Notes under the pieces: generated by a model | What the model was told of the DNA's origin: nothing | What the model saw: only the letters and a program-made list of their open reading frames with translations | Databases searched by the model: none | Made by a program: the position numbers and the translations under genes | DNA from: Anaerolineae bacterium | GTDB lineage: Bacteria > Chloroflexota > Anaerolineae > Aggregatilineales > UBA3940 | NCBI GenBank assembly: GCA_016926255.1 | Contig: JAFGOY010000077.1 | Span: 1 to 64,000, forward strand | Reading direction: 5' to 3' | DNA length: 64,000 nt | Shown here: positions 44,857 to 55,259 of the stretch, one piece after another | Layout of the letters: the number at the start of each line of letters is the position of its first letter | How positions within the stretch are numbered: position 1 is the stretch's first letter

Positions 44857-45438
44857 GTGGGTAACGATCAAGAACTGGTCGCGCAGGTAATAAACGGCGA
44901 TCAGAGAGCTTTTGCCGAACTAGTAGAAACCTACCAGCAGTCTGTGTACAATTTGACGTACCGGATGCTGGGCAATGCGGGTGAAGCCGAAGATGCCGCA
45001 CAGGAGGCATTCTTGCGGGCTTACCAGCATATCAAACGCTACGATCCGGAGCGTTCGTTTAAAACGTGGCTGTTGTCTATTGCATCTAACTATTGTATAG
45101 ACCGCATCCGGAAGCGGCGGCTGACATGGCTCTCGATTGACGAGCCGCTCCCGCCCCATCCATCGCTGACGAGCAGCAGCCCGGACCCGGAAGCGTATAC
45201 ATCTGACAACGAACAAAGCGTCGTCGTTCAGGAGTTGCTGGGTGAACTGGCTCCTGATTACCGAGCGGCGGTAGTGTTGCGTTACTGGTATGATATGTCG
45301 TATATTGAGATAGCGAAGACGTTAGGGACAACTGAAAGTGCAATTAAGTCCCGCCTGTTCAGGGCACGCCAGATGCTGGCCGAACAGGTCCGTTCAGGTA
45401 ATATGTCTGAGCTTTCAATCGCGATGGAGGGTGCGTAA
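44857..45438 (+). CDS. ECF (group 4) RNA polymerase sigma factor
   Basis: A 193-residue sigma factor. Region 2 (RMLGNAGEAEDAAQEAFLRAYQHI and FKTWLLSIASNYCIDRIRKRR) binds the -10 element and core polymerase; region 4 (AAVVLRYWYDMSYIEIAKTLGTTESAIKSRLFRARQML) has the -35 helix-turn-helix. The GTG start at 44857 follows a GGACGGTGAAG stretch. Its stop overlaps the anti-sigma gene start by one base (TAATG), so both are co-translated, as usual for such pairs. Targets unknown. Confidence 0.93.
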   Translation: MGNDQELVAQVINGDQRAFAELVETYQQSVYNLTYRMLGNAGEAEDAAQEAFLRAYQHIKRYDPERSFKTWLLSIASNYCIDRIRKRRLTWLSIDEPLPPHPSLTSSSPDPEAYTSDNEQSVVVQELLGELAPDYRAAVVLRYWYDMSYIEIAKTLGTTESAIKSRLFRARQMLAEQVRSGNMSELSIAMEGA

Positions 45439-46010
45439 TGGCACATAATCCATACGAACTGATGATCAGCCTGTCACTGGATGGCATGCTTGAGGATGAA
45501 GAGGAGTTCGAACTCCAGACTCATCTTGCCGACTGTGAGACCTGTGCCGACATGTTCGACCGGATGGCGCTGGTCGATACGGTGCTGGTCAATGCAGGCG
45601 AGGTCGCCCCGCCGGTCAACTTTGCTGTCTCGGTGATGCTGCGCATCAAAGCCGAGGAAACCGGACGGCGCTGGTACCCCTGGTTGATCGGGATACTGGT
45701 TGTCGCCTCGGTACTGGCGGCGGTCAGCATTGCCGCACCGATCCTTTTCCTGTCGATTGGCGTGGAGCGGATCATCGCCCAATGGCCCGCGCTGGCCTCT
45801 CTTGTCGATAACAGCCTTCACTTATTTGAAACGCTGCTGATGAGGGCCTGGTTTATCACCAATGCTGTGACAGATTGGTATTCATACCTGCTCAGCGACC
45901 CGGCTGCGCTGGCAGTGGTGGTCACTGCACTGGTCTTCGCCTCGATCTGGATCGGTTTTCTGGAAGTCTCCAAAGCTAACCGGCTGGCAATGTCCGGCCA
46001 GGCGGCATGA
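45438..46010 (+). CDS. Membrane anti-sigma factor with zinc-finger (ZAS) motif
   Basis: A 190-residue protein. The N-terminal anti-sigma domain has the HxxxCxxC zinc-binding motif (THLADCETC, about residues 29-37), followed by a membrane helix (about 78-103) and further hydrophobic segments toward the C-terminus. It should bind and hold the upstream sigma factor at the membrane until a signal arrives. Translationally coupled to the sigma gene and closed by a strong terminator. Confidence 0.88.
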   Translation: MAHNPYELMISLSLDGMLEDEEEFELQTHLADCETCADMFDRMALVDTVLVNAGEVAPPVNFAVSVMLRIKAEETGRRWYPWLIGILVVASVLAAVSIAAPILFLSIGVERIIAQWPALASLVDNSLHLFETLLMRAWFITNAVTDWYSYLLSDPAALAVVVTALVFASIWIGFLEVSKANRLAMSGQAA

Positions 46011-46036
46011 GAATTTGACAGTTGGTTAAAATGTGA

Positions 46037-46067
46037 AGCCCTCGCCATAACAGGCGGGGGCTTTTTT
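46037..46067 (+). terminator. Intrinsic terminator of the sigma/anti-sigma operon
   Basis: AGCCCTCGCC / GGCGGGGGCT stem (10 bp, one G-U pair), loop ATAACA, followed by six T residues. Confidence 0.9.
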
Positions 46068-46148
46068 CTTGCCAGTGCTGCATTGTGATTGATATCGTCC
46101 GCCTGTAACGGTACACTTGGGCGGTCTTGAATAACCTATGGAGTTGAA

Positions 46149-46958
46149 ATGGCCCGTCCACTGATTCTATTGACAAATGATGATGGCGTGAACTCGCCTG
46201 GCCTGCTCGCCGTAGCGAAAGCCTTCGATTCGCTTGGCGACCTGCTGATCGTGGCTCCGCAGGAACAGCAGTCGGGTATGGGGCGCAGTGTGCCATCGTA
46301 CAGCGATGGCCGATTGTTCCCAACGACAATCGGCAATGGTGAACAAAGCTGGGAAGCCTACGGGGTCAATGCGTCCCCGGCTCAGGCAGTACTGCATGGG
46401 CTGCTAGAACTGGCCGACCGCAGGCCATCGCTGGTGGTATCGGGGGTCAACTATGGGGAGAATATCACCACATCGGTCACCAGTTCCGGCACGGTCGGCG
46501 CGGCGTTCGAAGCAGCGGCGAGAGGCTTTCCGGCGCTGGCGGTCTCGCTCCAGGTCGACCCCACGCTTTTCCTGTCTCATGATAACTCGGTCGATTTCAG
46601 CGCTGCCGGTCATTTTGCCCGCCTGTTTGCGGAGCACTGGCTTACTGCCGGGCTGCCCGACGATGTCGACGTGCTAAAGATCGATGTCCCCACAAAAGCC
46701 ACCAGGGAATCCGAGTGGCGGATCACCCGGCTGGAAAGGCAGACTTATTTCCTTCCGCTCCCTCCAGAACGTGAAAGTCCCGATGCTGTCGGGCCGCTCG
46801 GATATACCATTGACATTCCTCAAAATGTCGATCCCGATACGGATTTGGGCGCGCTGCTCGATGTGATTGTTTCGGTGACTCCCCTTAGCCTGGATATGAC
46901 CTCTCGGATTGACCTTTCCGAGCTTGGTGATCTGCTGCAGGAGCAGCTAAGAATCTAA
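46149..46958 (+). CDS. surE: 5'/3'-nucleotidase SurE
   Basis: A 269-residue metal-dependent phosphatase of typical length that dephosphorylates nucleoside monophosphates, linked to stationary-phase survival. The N-terminal ILLTNDDGVNSPGL carries the metal-binding Asp pair, VAPQEQQSGMGRS the loop Ser, and VSGVNYGENI the Asn ligand. The last four bases overlap the end of recD2 on the other strand, a convergent overlap. Confidence 0.92.
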   Translation: MARPLILLTNDDGVNSPGLLAVAKAFDSLGDLLIVAPQEQQSGMGRSVPSYSDGRLFPTTIGNGEQSWEAYGVNASPAQAVLHGLLELADRRPSLVVSGVNYGENITTSVTSSGTVGAAFEAAARGFPALAVSLQVDPTLFLSHDNSVDFSAAGHFARLFAEHWLTAGLPDDVDVLKIDVPTKATRESEWRITRLERQTYFLPLPPERESPDAVGPLGYTIDIPQNVDPDTDLGALLDVIVSVTPLSLDMTSRIDLSELGDLLQEQLRI

Positions 46959-49174
46959 ACGGCTTGCTGGAGACGGTCGGCGAGGGCGGTATAACGCTTC
47001 GAAACCTGGTCGTTGCCTACGGCGATGGCAATCGCTTTCATCGAGCCAACCAACACGACGAGTTTTTTGGCGCGGGTGATCGCTGTGTAAAGCAGGTTGC
47101 GCTGCAAGAGCATGTAATGCTGGGTGACCACCGGCATCACCACCGCCGGGTATTCACTGCCCTGTGAGCGGTGGACGCTGATCGCGTAGGCGTGGATCAA
47201 CTCACTGGCCTCTGACCAATCGTATTCGACCTGCCGGTCATCGAACAGGATTTGCATCGACTGGTTGGTGAAATCAAAGGCCCTGATGCGTCCCACGTCG
47301 CCGTTGAAAACTTCCTTGTCGTAGTTATTCCGGGTTTGCAGAACCTTATCCCCTACGCGGAACATCCGCCCACCGAGGATGCGCTGAGCCGGTCGTCCCG
47401 GCGGGTTTAGAGCTTCCTGGAGCTGCCGGTTCAGCGCGGCGACTCCCGCCTGCCCACGATACATCGGGGCCAGCACCTGAATATCGTCGAGAGGGTGCAG
47501 GTTGAACTTCTGTGGAATGCGATTCTTCACGATATCGACCACCATCTCGGCAACCCGTTCGGGTTCGTCGCCTAGGTTGAACAGGAAAAAGTCTTCGACG
47601 TCATCGGGAAAATGAGGCATTTTGCCCTGGTTGATGCTGTGGGCATTTTGGATGATCAGGCTGCCCGCTTCCTGCCGAAAGATCGTCGAGAGGCGGGTAA
47701 CCGGTACTTCCCCCGATTTGATGATGTCGCGCAGCACATCGCCCGCGCCGACGCTGGGAAGCTGGTCGACATCGCCGACCAGCAGCAGGTGGGAGCGTGG
47801 ATCGACCGCCCGGAACAGCGAATAAGCCAGAAAGTTGTCGAGCATCGAGCACTCGTCGACGATCACGAAATCGACCGGCAGCGGGTTGTCTTCGGCGTGG
47901 GTAAAGCCCTGGGTGGGGGAGAACCCCAGCATCCGGTGAATGGTTCGCGCCGGACAGCCGGTCGCTTCGCTGAGGCGCTTGGCGGCCCGACCGGTGGGCG
48001 AGGCGAGGGCGAAGCTCAGGCCCTCTGCTTGCAGCACCTGGATCAACACCCGGAGCGTGGTCGTCTTACCGGTGCCGGGGCCGCCGGTGAGGACGCTGAT
48101 TTTATGCGTCAGGGCCAGTTCGACCGCCTCCTGCTGCTGACCGGACAGGGCGTCGTCGGAGTCCTTCGAGTATTGGGCGACTCTCAACTGCCAGTCGAGC
48201 GGGCCGTAAGTCTGGAGCCGGGAGCGCGGCTCACCGATAATTGCGCGCAAGGTGCGCGCCGCGCCGACCTCGGCATGGTAGAAAGCGGGGATATAGCCGA
48301 CCCGTGCGGGGTCATCTTCACCGTCTTCTACCGGCACCCGGTCGATGATCACCTGCTCGGACTGCCGGGCGCGCTCGATGGCCGCCTCGATCTCCTCTGT
48401 GGAGACTTCGAGCAGTTCGGCGGCGGTTTCTACCAGTTCAGTTTCGGGCAGGAAAACATGACCGTCGTCGGCAGCCTGATTCAAGGTATAGACGATCCCC
48501 GCCTCCAGCCGGGTGGGATGATCATGCGGCAGACCGAGGTCTCTGGCGATCTGGTCGGCGGTCTTGAAGCCGATCCCGTAAATATCGCGGGCCAGCCGGT
48601 AGGGATCGTCTTCGACCTGGCGGATAGCGTCGTCGCCGTATGCCTTGTAGATTTTCACCGCGAGGTTGGTCGAGATGTTGTGACTCTGCAAAAAGAGCAT
48701 CACGTTCTTGATCTGCTGCTGTTCGGCCCAGGCGCGGGTGATCAGCCGGACACGGTGGCGGCCAACTCCTTCGACGTCGTAGAGGCGTTCGGGGTCGTGA
48801 TCCAGGATGTCGAGTGTTTCCAGTCCGAAGTGATCGACGATCCGTTCGGCGGTTTTTGGCCCGATTCCCTTGATCAGCCCCGATCCCAGGTAGCGGCGAA
48901 TCCCCTCGATGGTCGCCGGGGCGATCCGGCGGATGTTCTCGACCCTGAACTGCCTGCCAAAGCTGGCATGAGTCTGCCAGATTCCCTCAACTTCGACGCT
49001 TTCGCCGGGGGTCACCTCCGGCAGGACGCCGACTATCGTCACCAGCCCATTCTCGTCGACGCCTGACCAGAAACCAAGCGGGGCGTTCGGGGCGAACCGG
49101 ATGACGCTGTAACCGGTTTCCTCGTTGTAATAGGTGATCCGTTCGATAGAGCCTTCGAGGGTGATCAGTTCCAT
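46955..49174 (-). CDS. recD2: RecD2-type ATP-dependent 5'-3' DNA helicase
   Basis: A 739-residue superfamily 1B helicase. The N-terminal region (to about 330) has the OB-like start and helix-hairpin-helix repeats (GIGPKTAERIVDHFG, GVGRHRVRLI) that mark RecD2 as distinct from RecD. Walker A LTGGPGTGKTTTLRV lies near residue 360; motif II is VDECSML; motif VI is SVHRSQGSEYP. RecD2 proteins act in repair without RecBC. It follows the TPR-protein gene on the minus strand after two hairpins. Confidence 0.93.
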   Translation of the reverse strand: MELITLEGSIERITYYNEETGYSVIRFAPNAPLGFWSGVDENGLVTIVGVLPEVTPGESVEVEGIWQTHASFGRQFRVENIRRIAPATIEGIRRYLGSGLIKGIGPKTAERIVDHFGLETLDILDHDPERLYDVEGVGRHRVRLITRAWAEQQQIKNVMLFLQSHNISTNLAVKIYKAYGDDAIRQVEDDPYRLARDIYGIGFKTADQIARDLGLPHDHPTRLEAGIVYTLNQAADDGHVFLPETELVETAAELLEVSTEEIEAAIERARQSEQVIIDRVPVEDGEDDPARVGYIPAFYHAEVGAARTLRAIIGEPRSRLQTYGPLDWQLRVAQYSKDSDDALSGQQQEAVELALTHKISVLTGGPGTGKTTTLRVLIQVLQAEGLSFALASPTGRAAKRLSEATGCPARTIHRMLGFSPTQGFTHAEDNPLPVDFVIVDECSMLDNFLAYSLFRAVDPRSHLLLVGDVDQLPSVGAGDVLRDIIKSGEVPVTRLSTIFRQEAGSLIIQNAHSINQGKMPHFPDDVEDFFLFNLGDEPERVAEMVVDIVKNRIPQKFNLHPLDDIQVLAPMYRGQAGVAALNRQLQEALNPPGRPAQRILGGRMFRVGDKVLQTRNNYDKEVFNGDVGRIRAFDFTNQSMQILFDDRQVEYDWSEASELIHAYAISVHRSQGSEYPAVVMPVVTQHYMLLQRNLLYTAITRAKKLVVLVGSMKAIAIAVGNDQVSKRYTALADRLQQAV

Positions 49175-49187
49175 GCGGGTACCTTAG

Positions 49188-49211
49188 AGCCTATTCAATG
49201 ACGAATAGGCT
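49188..49211. promoter_or_regulatory. Perfect hairpin just upstream of recD2
   Basis: AGCCTATTC-AATGAC-GAATAGGCT, 9-bp perfect stem, ending 14 bases before the recD2 start. No T-run on the minus strand. It may be an operator or leader hairpin. Confidence 0.4.
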
Positions 49212-49220
49212 ATCACCAAA

Positions 49221-49248
49221 CAGGGGCGCGGTCTGATCTGCGCCCCTG
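49221..49248 (-). terminator. Terminator-like hairpin after the TPR gene
   Basis: Minus strand: CAGGGGCGC / GCGCCCCTG, perfect 9-bp GC-rich stem, followed by TTTGG, a weak T-tract. Confidence 0.55.
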
Positions 49249-49268
49249 CTATGATCGATTCGAAAACG

Positions 49269-51524
49269 TCAAGGCGCGGGAGGCTGATCCGCCGGGGGCG
49301 CTTCGGGTGTTGGGGTAGCCGGTGCCGCCGGGATCGGCGTCGGGAAGGGGGTGGGGGTGGGCGTTGGCTCGATGAGGTAAAGCGCCTCGACTTCGGCTGC
49401 GGCGTCATCGGCGAAGGGGTAGCCGAAAACCTGATCCCAGTAGAGAACCCATTCCAGTTCCCTGATCGCCTGCTTGATGTCGCCCTGCGCCTGAAGGATA
49501 CGGGCTTTCGTATAATGACGTCTGCCGGTCTGGGTGATCTGAAGCGCCTGGTTGATGTCGATCAGAGCGTTGTCGAAATCACCGATAGTATAGTAAGCTC
49601 GGCTTCTGGCTTCCAACACATATCCGGCCTGATCCGGGGTGAGCGGGAGCAGCAGGGCTTCATTCGCGGCGTTAATAACTTTGTCTTCCTGCCCGGTTTC
49701 GATCAAGGCCCGGATGTAGAAAGTTTCGATCTCCGGTGATCCGGGGAGTGCTGCCCGTAGCACTTCGAGATCGTCAAGTGCCGCTTCATATTCCTCAAGT
49801 TCGAATCCGGCTTTTGCCCGCGCCAGCCGCAGTTCTGCGTCACCGGATGAATTTTCGAGCGCGGCGCTGAGATCGGCAAAGGCCCGCTCGAAATCGCCCC
49901 GGTTGTAGTAGAACAATCCCCGGCCCCGCAGTGCGAGCGGGTTGTTCTCGGAGATTTGCAATGCACGGATATAGGCAACCTGTGCGTCTTCGTCACGGTC
50001 TACCTGCCCGTAGGCATCGCCGAGCAGCGCCCAGGCGTCGGAACTGGCGAGGTTGACCCGGTCGAGGTAGCTCTCCAGCCCCATAATTGCCAGATCGTAG
50101 AGGCCAAATGCCAGCCTGCCGCGTGCCTGAGCGAGAACCACGCCCTCCGCTGCCGGGTCGATATAGGCGGCAAGGTTGGCATAGGCGGCAGCGTTTTCCG
50201 CATCGCCGCTGGCAAGGTAGACTTTGCTGCCCATCACCAGTACGTTAACGTTGTTCCGAGCGATCTCGCGGGCGGCCTGGACTTCGGATAGGGCTGCGCC
50301 GGTATTGCCTTCGTCGAGATAAACCTGGGCCAGTGCGAGGTAGGCGTCGATCAGCTTTGGATCGATGCTCTTGGCCTGCTCGAAGAAGGATCGCGCCTGT
50401 TCCGTATTACCTTCATCTGCTGCCAGGATACCGGCGGCGACTTGCAGCGGTGCGAAATCTTCGCCTCGGTCGAGTCCCTTTTCGACCGCTTCTTTCGCGC
50501 CTTCAAGATCGCCCAATTCGATGAGCGACATGGCTTCGAAATAATAGGCATCGACCGGATCGTAATCCGCCCCACGTGACTGCTCGATCAAGGTCAACGC
50601 GTCCTGATAGCGGCCTTCATGGAAAGCGTCACGCGCCTGACTCATCAATGGGAAAGAACGGTGCGGTGTGGCGATATAGGGTTCGGTCGGTGTTGGCAGG
50701 CCAAAATCCAGGTCGGCTCTGGGCGCTTCGCCGGTGGGGAGCATTGGCTCCCAGGGTACTTCCCGGCCTTCCGGAGTGGGTGTGCGTGTGGAGAGCGGAG
50801 TCGCTGTTGCCACGGGCGTGGCGGTGATGGTCGGGGTAGGGCTGGGAGTGATGCGCGCTGCAATTTGACGCGTCCTCACGACGGAAATAATCTGTGAGGT
50901 CAGGACGATGGCGGCAATGACCAGCACCGCGCTGCCGGCGATTGCCAGGATCATCGGGTTGATGGGGATGCTTGCTTTATGTGGTTTCTTTTCGAGAATC
51001 TCCGGTTCGGCCCAGTCGATGCCCGGCGTCGAGGACGCTGCAAGCCGCGATTCCTGGGCTTCGATGATCGGCTCGACTTCACGCCTGGCCCTGGCAATAA
51101 CCTCCTCGTCGATAACCGGTACACCGCCGGTGTCAGGCGGTAATTCTTCCAGTTCTTCCGGTTCGGGAGCGGGTTTGGCCGTTGGTGGTGGGGCGTATTC
51201 CGCCGCTTCGATGGGGTCGTGCCCGTAGTGTTGAACGGGTTCTTCGGGGAGGACTGGTTCCGGCTCAAACTCCGGTTCGGGTTCAGGTTCCAGCGCGCCG
51301 AGTGCCTTCAACCCTTTGAGCGCCAGTTCATTTGCCGGGTTGATGGCTAAAACCTGCTTCAGGCAGTGAACCCGTTCGGATGGCTTGTCTACGGTGGCGC
51401 TCATCCATATCCAGGCTGCTTCGCTGCGTGGGTTGGCCTTGAGCACCTGGATCAACAACTGCTTGGCGTGATCCTTCTCACCGGCTCTAGCCGCTGCAAT
51501 CGCTTGTTGTAACAGATCGTCCAT
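49269..51524 (-). CDS. Membrane-anchored TPR-repeat protein
   Basis: A 751-residue protein. The N-terminus has one TPR-like pair (residues 1-75), then a Glu/Pro-rich linker (EPEPEPEFEPEPVLPEEP), one membrane helix (about 193-212), a Thr/Pro spacer (TPSPTPTITATP), and from about 290 to 700 roughly ten TPR units (for example DAYLALAQVYLDEGNTGAAL). It ends with a Pro/Thr tail. TPR arrays bind partner proteins; orientation puts the larger array outside the membrane. Partner unknown. It begins a minus-strand transcript ending at the 49221-49248 hairpin. Confidence 0.75.
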   Translation of the reverse strand: MDDLLQQAIAAARAGEKDHAKQLLIQVLKANPRSEAAWIWMSATVDKPSERVHCLKQVLAINPANELALKGLKALGALEPEPEPEFEPEPVLPEEPVQHYGHDPIEAAEYAPPPTAKPAPEPEELEELPPDTGGVPVIDEEVIARARREVEPIIEAQESRLAASSTPGIDWAEPEILEKKPHKASIPINPMILAIAGSAVLVIAAIVLTSQIISVVRTRQIAARITPSPTPTITATPVATATPLSTRTPTPEGREVPWEPMLPTGEAPRADLDFGLPTPTEPYIATPHRSFPLMSQARDAFHEGRYQDALTLIEQSRGADYDPVDAYYFEAMSLIELGDLEGAKEAVEKGLDRGEDFAPLQVAAGILAADEGNTEQARSFFEQAKSIDPKLIDAYLALAQVYLDEGNTGAALSEVQAAREIARNNVNVLVMGSKVYLASGDAENAAAYANLAAYIDPAAEGVVLAQARGRLAFGLYDLAIMGLESYLDRVNLASSDAWALLGDAYGQVDRDEDAQVAYIRALQISENNPLALRGRGLFYYNRGDFERAFADLSAALENSSGDAELRLARAKAGFELEEYEAALDDLEVLRAALPGSPEIETFYIRALIETGQEDKVINAANEALLLPLTPDQAGYVLEARSRAYYTIGDFDNALIDINQALQITQTGRRHYTKARILQAQGDIKQAIRELEWVLYWDQVFGYPFADDAAAEVEALYLIEPTPTPTPFPTPIPAAPATPTPEAPPADQPPAP

Positions 51525-51621
51525 TCCCCACCTCTGGTAGTTTCACACGACTGTTCCATTGTACACCACCCCTTCACGATGCTACAATGCCGGTGAGAGT
51601 CCATCAGCAAGGAAAAGGACA

Positions 51622-52209
51622 ATGAACGAAACTTACCGGCTGTTTATCGCCGTTGAACTACCAACCGATGTGCTCGACGCGCTCGGCAAAACCCAGTCCG
51701 ATTTGAAACAGACAATACCCTCCCGCATGGTGCGCTGGACACGCACAGAGGGGGTTCACCTGACCTTGAAGTTCCTGGGTGACGTGGCGAGCGACCGGGT
51801 TGGTGATCTGCAAGATGGCCTGATCACTGCGATCTCCGGCCACGAGCCATTCTCGTTGAGCGTCGAAGGGTTAGGCTGCTTCCCCGATTCAAAGCGCCCG
51901 CGCGTGATCTGGATCGGGGTAACCGGCGACATACCCAGACTAGCAGCGCTCCAGAAAAGTGTCGAACAGCATATCGCACTGCTTGGCTTTCCAACCGAGA
52001 ACCGCCTGTTCACGCCGCACCTGACATTAGGGCGGATTAAGAATCACACCAGCCGGGATGATATCGCCCGCGCCGGGCGGATTGTCGAGGAGTATGACCT
52101 GGGGATGATCGCGCGCTGGCGAGTCGAGTCGATCAGCCTGATGCGGAGCCAACTCAAGCCCGACGGGGCAGTCTATATGCAGTTGCTTGAGGCGAAGCTC
52201 GGATCATGA
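51622..52209 (+). CDS. thpR: RNA 2',3'-cyclic phosphodiesterase
   Basis: A 195-residue 2H phosphoesterase that opens 2',3'-cyclic phosphates in RNA. Both catalytic motifs are visible: HLTLKFLG (about residue 47) and HLTLGRI (about 133). ATG at 51622 is preceded by AAGGAAAAGG. Its last four bases overlap the start of the Mut7-C gene (ATGA), so the products are coupled. Confidence 0.88.
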   Translation: MNETYRLFIAVELPTDVLDALGKTQSDLKQTIPSRMVRWTRTEGVHLTLKFLGDVASDRVGDLQDGLITAISGHEPFSLSVEGLGCFPDSKRPRVIWIGVTGDIPRLAALQKSVEQHIALLGFPTENRLFTPHLTLGRIKNHTSRDDIARAGRIVEEYDLGMIARWRVESISLMRSQLKPDGAVYMQLLEAKLGS

Positions 52210-52679
52210 GCAGCGAAGCACCTCCTCTGCTGCTCGATGCAATGCTGGGCCGGTTGGCCCGCTGGCTGCGCCTGATGGGTTACGACGCCGCCTTTCTTGC
52301 CGATACGCCCGACCTGCTGATCGTGCGGAAGGCGCGGTCTGAATCGCGGCTGGTGCTGACCCGCGATCATGCTCTGTCGAGGCATCGCGGGATCGAGGCG
52401 CTGTTCATCGAGGGGGAGGATATCGACGAGCAGATCGCGCAGGTGGTCGAGGCGATTGGCCCTGCCGGTGATCCGCCATCGCCGCGCTGCGGATATTGCA
52501 ATCAACCGCTCATTCCGGTTGATCGGGATGCGGTGGGGGATCGCGTTCCGCCTTACGTGCTGCGCACCGAGTCAGAGTTCAGGGTATGCGAGAAATGCAG
52601 GCGCGTCTACTGGCCGGGGACGCACTGGGAATCGGTCGAAGAGCGGATCGATACAATCGAAAATCAGGGACAGGATTGA
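52206..52679 (+). CDS. Mut7-C RNAse domain protein with zinc ribbon
   Basis: A 157-residue protein with a PIN-like Mut7-C domain (LLLDAMLGRLARWLRLMGYDA, and LTRDHAL with acidic residues) and a four-Cys zinc ribbon (CGYCNQPL, CEKCRRVYWPGTHW). The family is predicted to be an RNase. It lies between a cyclic phosphodiesterase and coaBC, four-base overlap upstream and four-base gap downstream, so the three form an operon. Confidence 0.85.
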   Translation: MSSEAPPLLLDAMLGRLARWLRLMGYDAAFLADTPDLLIVRKARSESRLVLTRDHALSRHRGIEALFIEGEDIDEQIAQVVEAIGPAGDPPSPRCGYCNQPLIPVDRDAVGDRVPPYVLRTESEFRVCEKCRRVYWPGTHWESVEERIDTIENQGQD

Positions 52680-52683
52680 ACCT

Positions 52684-53904
<1,221 letters not shown>

Positions 53905-53972
53905 ATCGATGAAGAAATGTCTGTAGGCGATGTCAAAACATTCACCTCTCGACTGCTGGGGCTTATATCGTT

Positions 53973-55232
53973 ATGTCTAAATCTAAGTTCACTCCAGGTG
54001 GTAGACAGCTTCTTGCAGATGCACAGCTAGAAGCTACTCAGCGGAATCATAGAGAGATTACCTGCCTGCATCTTGTGAAAGCAATGTTGCAGCAAAAAAC
54101 GTCAATTGTGGAGGATGTTTTAAAAAGGTTCCCTGGATACGAGAAACTGCCCCAACGTATTGAAGTTGAACTCAAGAGGTTGGACTCTAGGCCTGACGAT
54201 GCAAAGATCGAACTGGCCCCGGAAACCAGACACTGCCTTGAAGAGTCAGTCAAATATGCACAAAAACTAAACCACCCGTCAATAGCCCCCATCCATTTAT
54301 GTATTGTACTGTTGCAAATCGAGGAAAGTTCGACATACCAGCTTTTGCACGATCTGGGCTTCACTGCTGATGGAGTGGAACAGCAGTACCTTTCCATTTT
54401 GGAATACAAAGAAAAAGCGCCGCGCCAGCACAGTGGAAACGGGCATGGCAGCAACAAAGAAAGGGAAAAAGCTAAGCATAAAAGCTGGCCGTTCCCAGTT
54501 TTACTAGTGTTCATGCTTGCCACTGGTACCCTAATTGCCATGCCTGACGAAGATATGGTTCAACGAGTTGGACTGTTTCTATTTGTTGTTGCTGGTTGGC
54601 TAGCTTCAATATCATTACATGAATTTGGACATGCCTATATCGCTGTGATCGGTGGCGATAAATCTGTTATTGGAAAGGGTTACCTGACGCTTAACCCTTT
54701 TAGATATACTCACCCCTTATATAGTATTGCCATGCCGCTCATTTTCCTCTTGCTAGGCGGTGTGGGGTTGCCTGGAGCTGCGGTCTACATTGACCAATCA
54801 AAAATAAGCACACGGAAGCTGCGTAGCCTGGTCTCGGCAGGTGGCCCGTTGGGAACACTTGGTGTGATAGTAACTCTGTTGCTCATTCTGGCATTACTTC
54901 GGCAGGGCTACTACCAGGGGCAAGTGAGTGGGGTTTTCTGGAGCGCTTTCAATATGCTCTTCTATCTTAATGTGATGGGCCTGATGCTGACCCTTTTTCC
55001 GATCCCGGGTTTTGATGGCTTTGGCATTCTGCACCCTTTCCTTCCTGAGAGATGGGTGAAATCAGTCTACCGGATCAATACAGCCTACTACTTTATCGGT
55101 GTCTATGTGCTCCTGTCTATTCCGACACTTAATCATATATTCTGGTCTTGGGTTGATGCTGGTGCGTCCCTTATTGGAGTTGACGTTTACGCAGCTAAAA
55201 CGGGATTTTATCTGTTTCAATTTTGGAGATGA
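53973..55232 (+). CDS. Clp N-domain fused to a site-2 (M50) membrane protease
   Basis: A 419-residue protein. Residues about 5-150 resemble the double Clp_N repeat of ClpA/B/C chaperones (FTPGGRQLLADAQLEATQRNHREITCLHLVKAML; second repeat LEESVKYAQKLNHPSIAPIHLCIVLL). A basic linker with GHGSNKEREKAKHK leads to a hydrophobic domain with the S2P metal site HEFGH (His216-His220) and the second-half GFDGFG with Asp348, about six helices in all. No ClpATPase part is present. Codon use is clearly less GC-rich than the neighbours on either side. Function unknown; a regulated intramembrane protease with a substrate- or adaptor-binding domain is the obvious inference. Confidence 0.78.
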   Translation: MSKSKFTPGGRQLLADAQLEATQRNHREITCLHLVKAMLQQKTSIVEDVLKRFPGYEKLPQRIEVELKRLDSRPDDAKIELAPETRHCLEESVKYAQKLNHPSIAPIHLCIVLLQIEESSTYQLLHDLGFTADGVEQQYLSILEYKEKAPRQHSGNGHGSNKEREKAKHKSWPFPVLLVFMLATGTLIAMPDEDMVQRVGLFLFVVAGWLASISLHEFGHAYIAVIGGDKSVIGKGYLTLNPFRYTHPLYSIAMPLIFLLLGGVGLPGAAVYIDQSKISTRKLRSLVSAGGPLGTLGVIVTLLLILALLRQGYYQGQVSGVFWSAFNMLFYLNVMGLMLTLFPIPGFDGFGILHPFLPERWVKSVYRINTAYYFIGVYVLLSIPTLNHIFWSWVDAGASLIGVDVYAAKTGFYLFQFWR

Positions 55233-55259
55233 TCGAGACATTGTCAGACATGGGGATTT

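Noticed and set aside
47612-49066. Long open frame (about 480 codons) on the plus strand opposite recD2
   Set aside because: It is antisense to a complete, motif-verified recD2, has no recognisable domain, and arises from GC-rich codon bias.
49269-51524. Tandem DNA repeat within the TPR gene
   Set aside because: The periodicity is at the protein level (TPR motif); the DNA copies are too diverged to be a recent tandem repeat.
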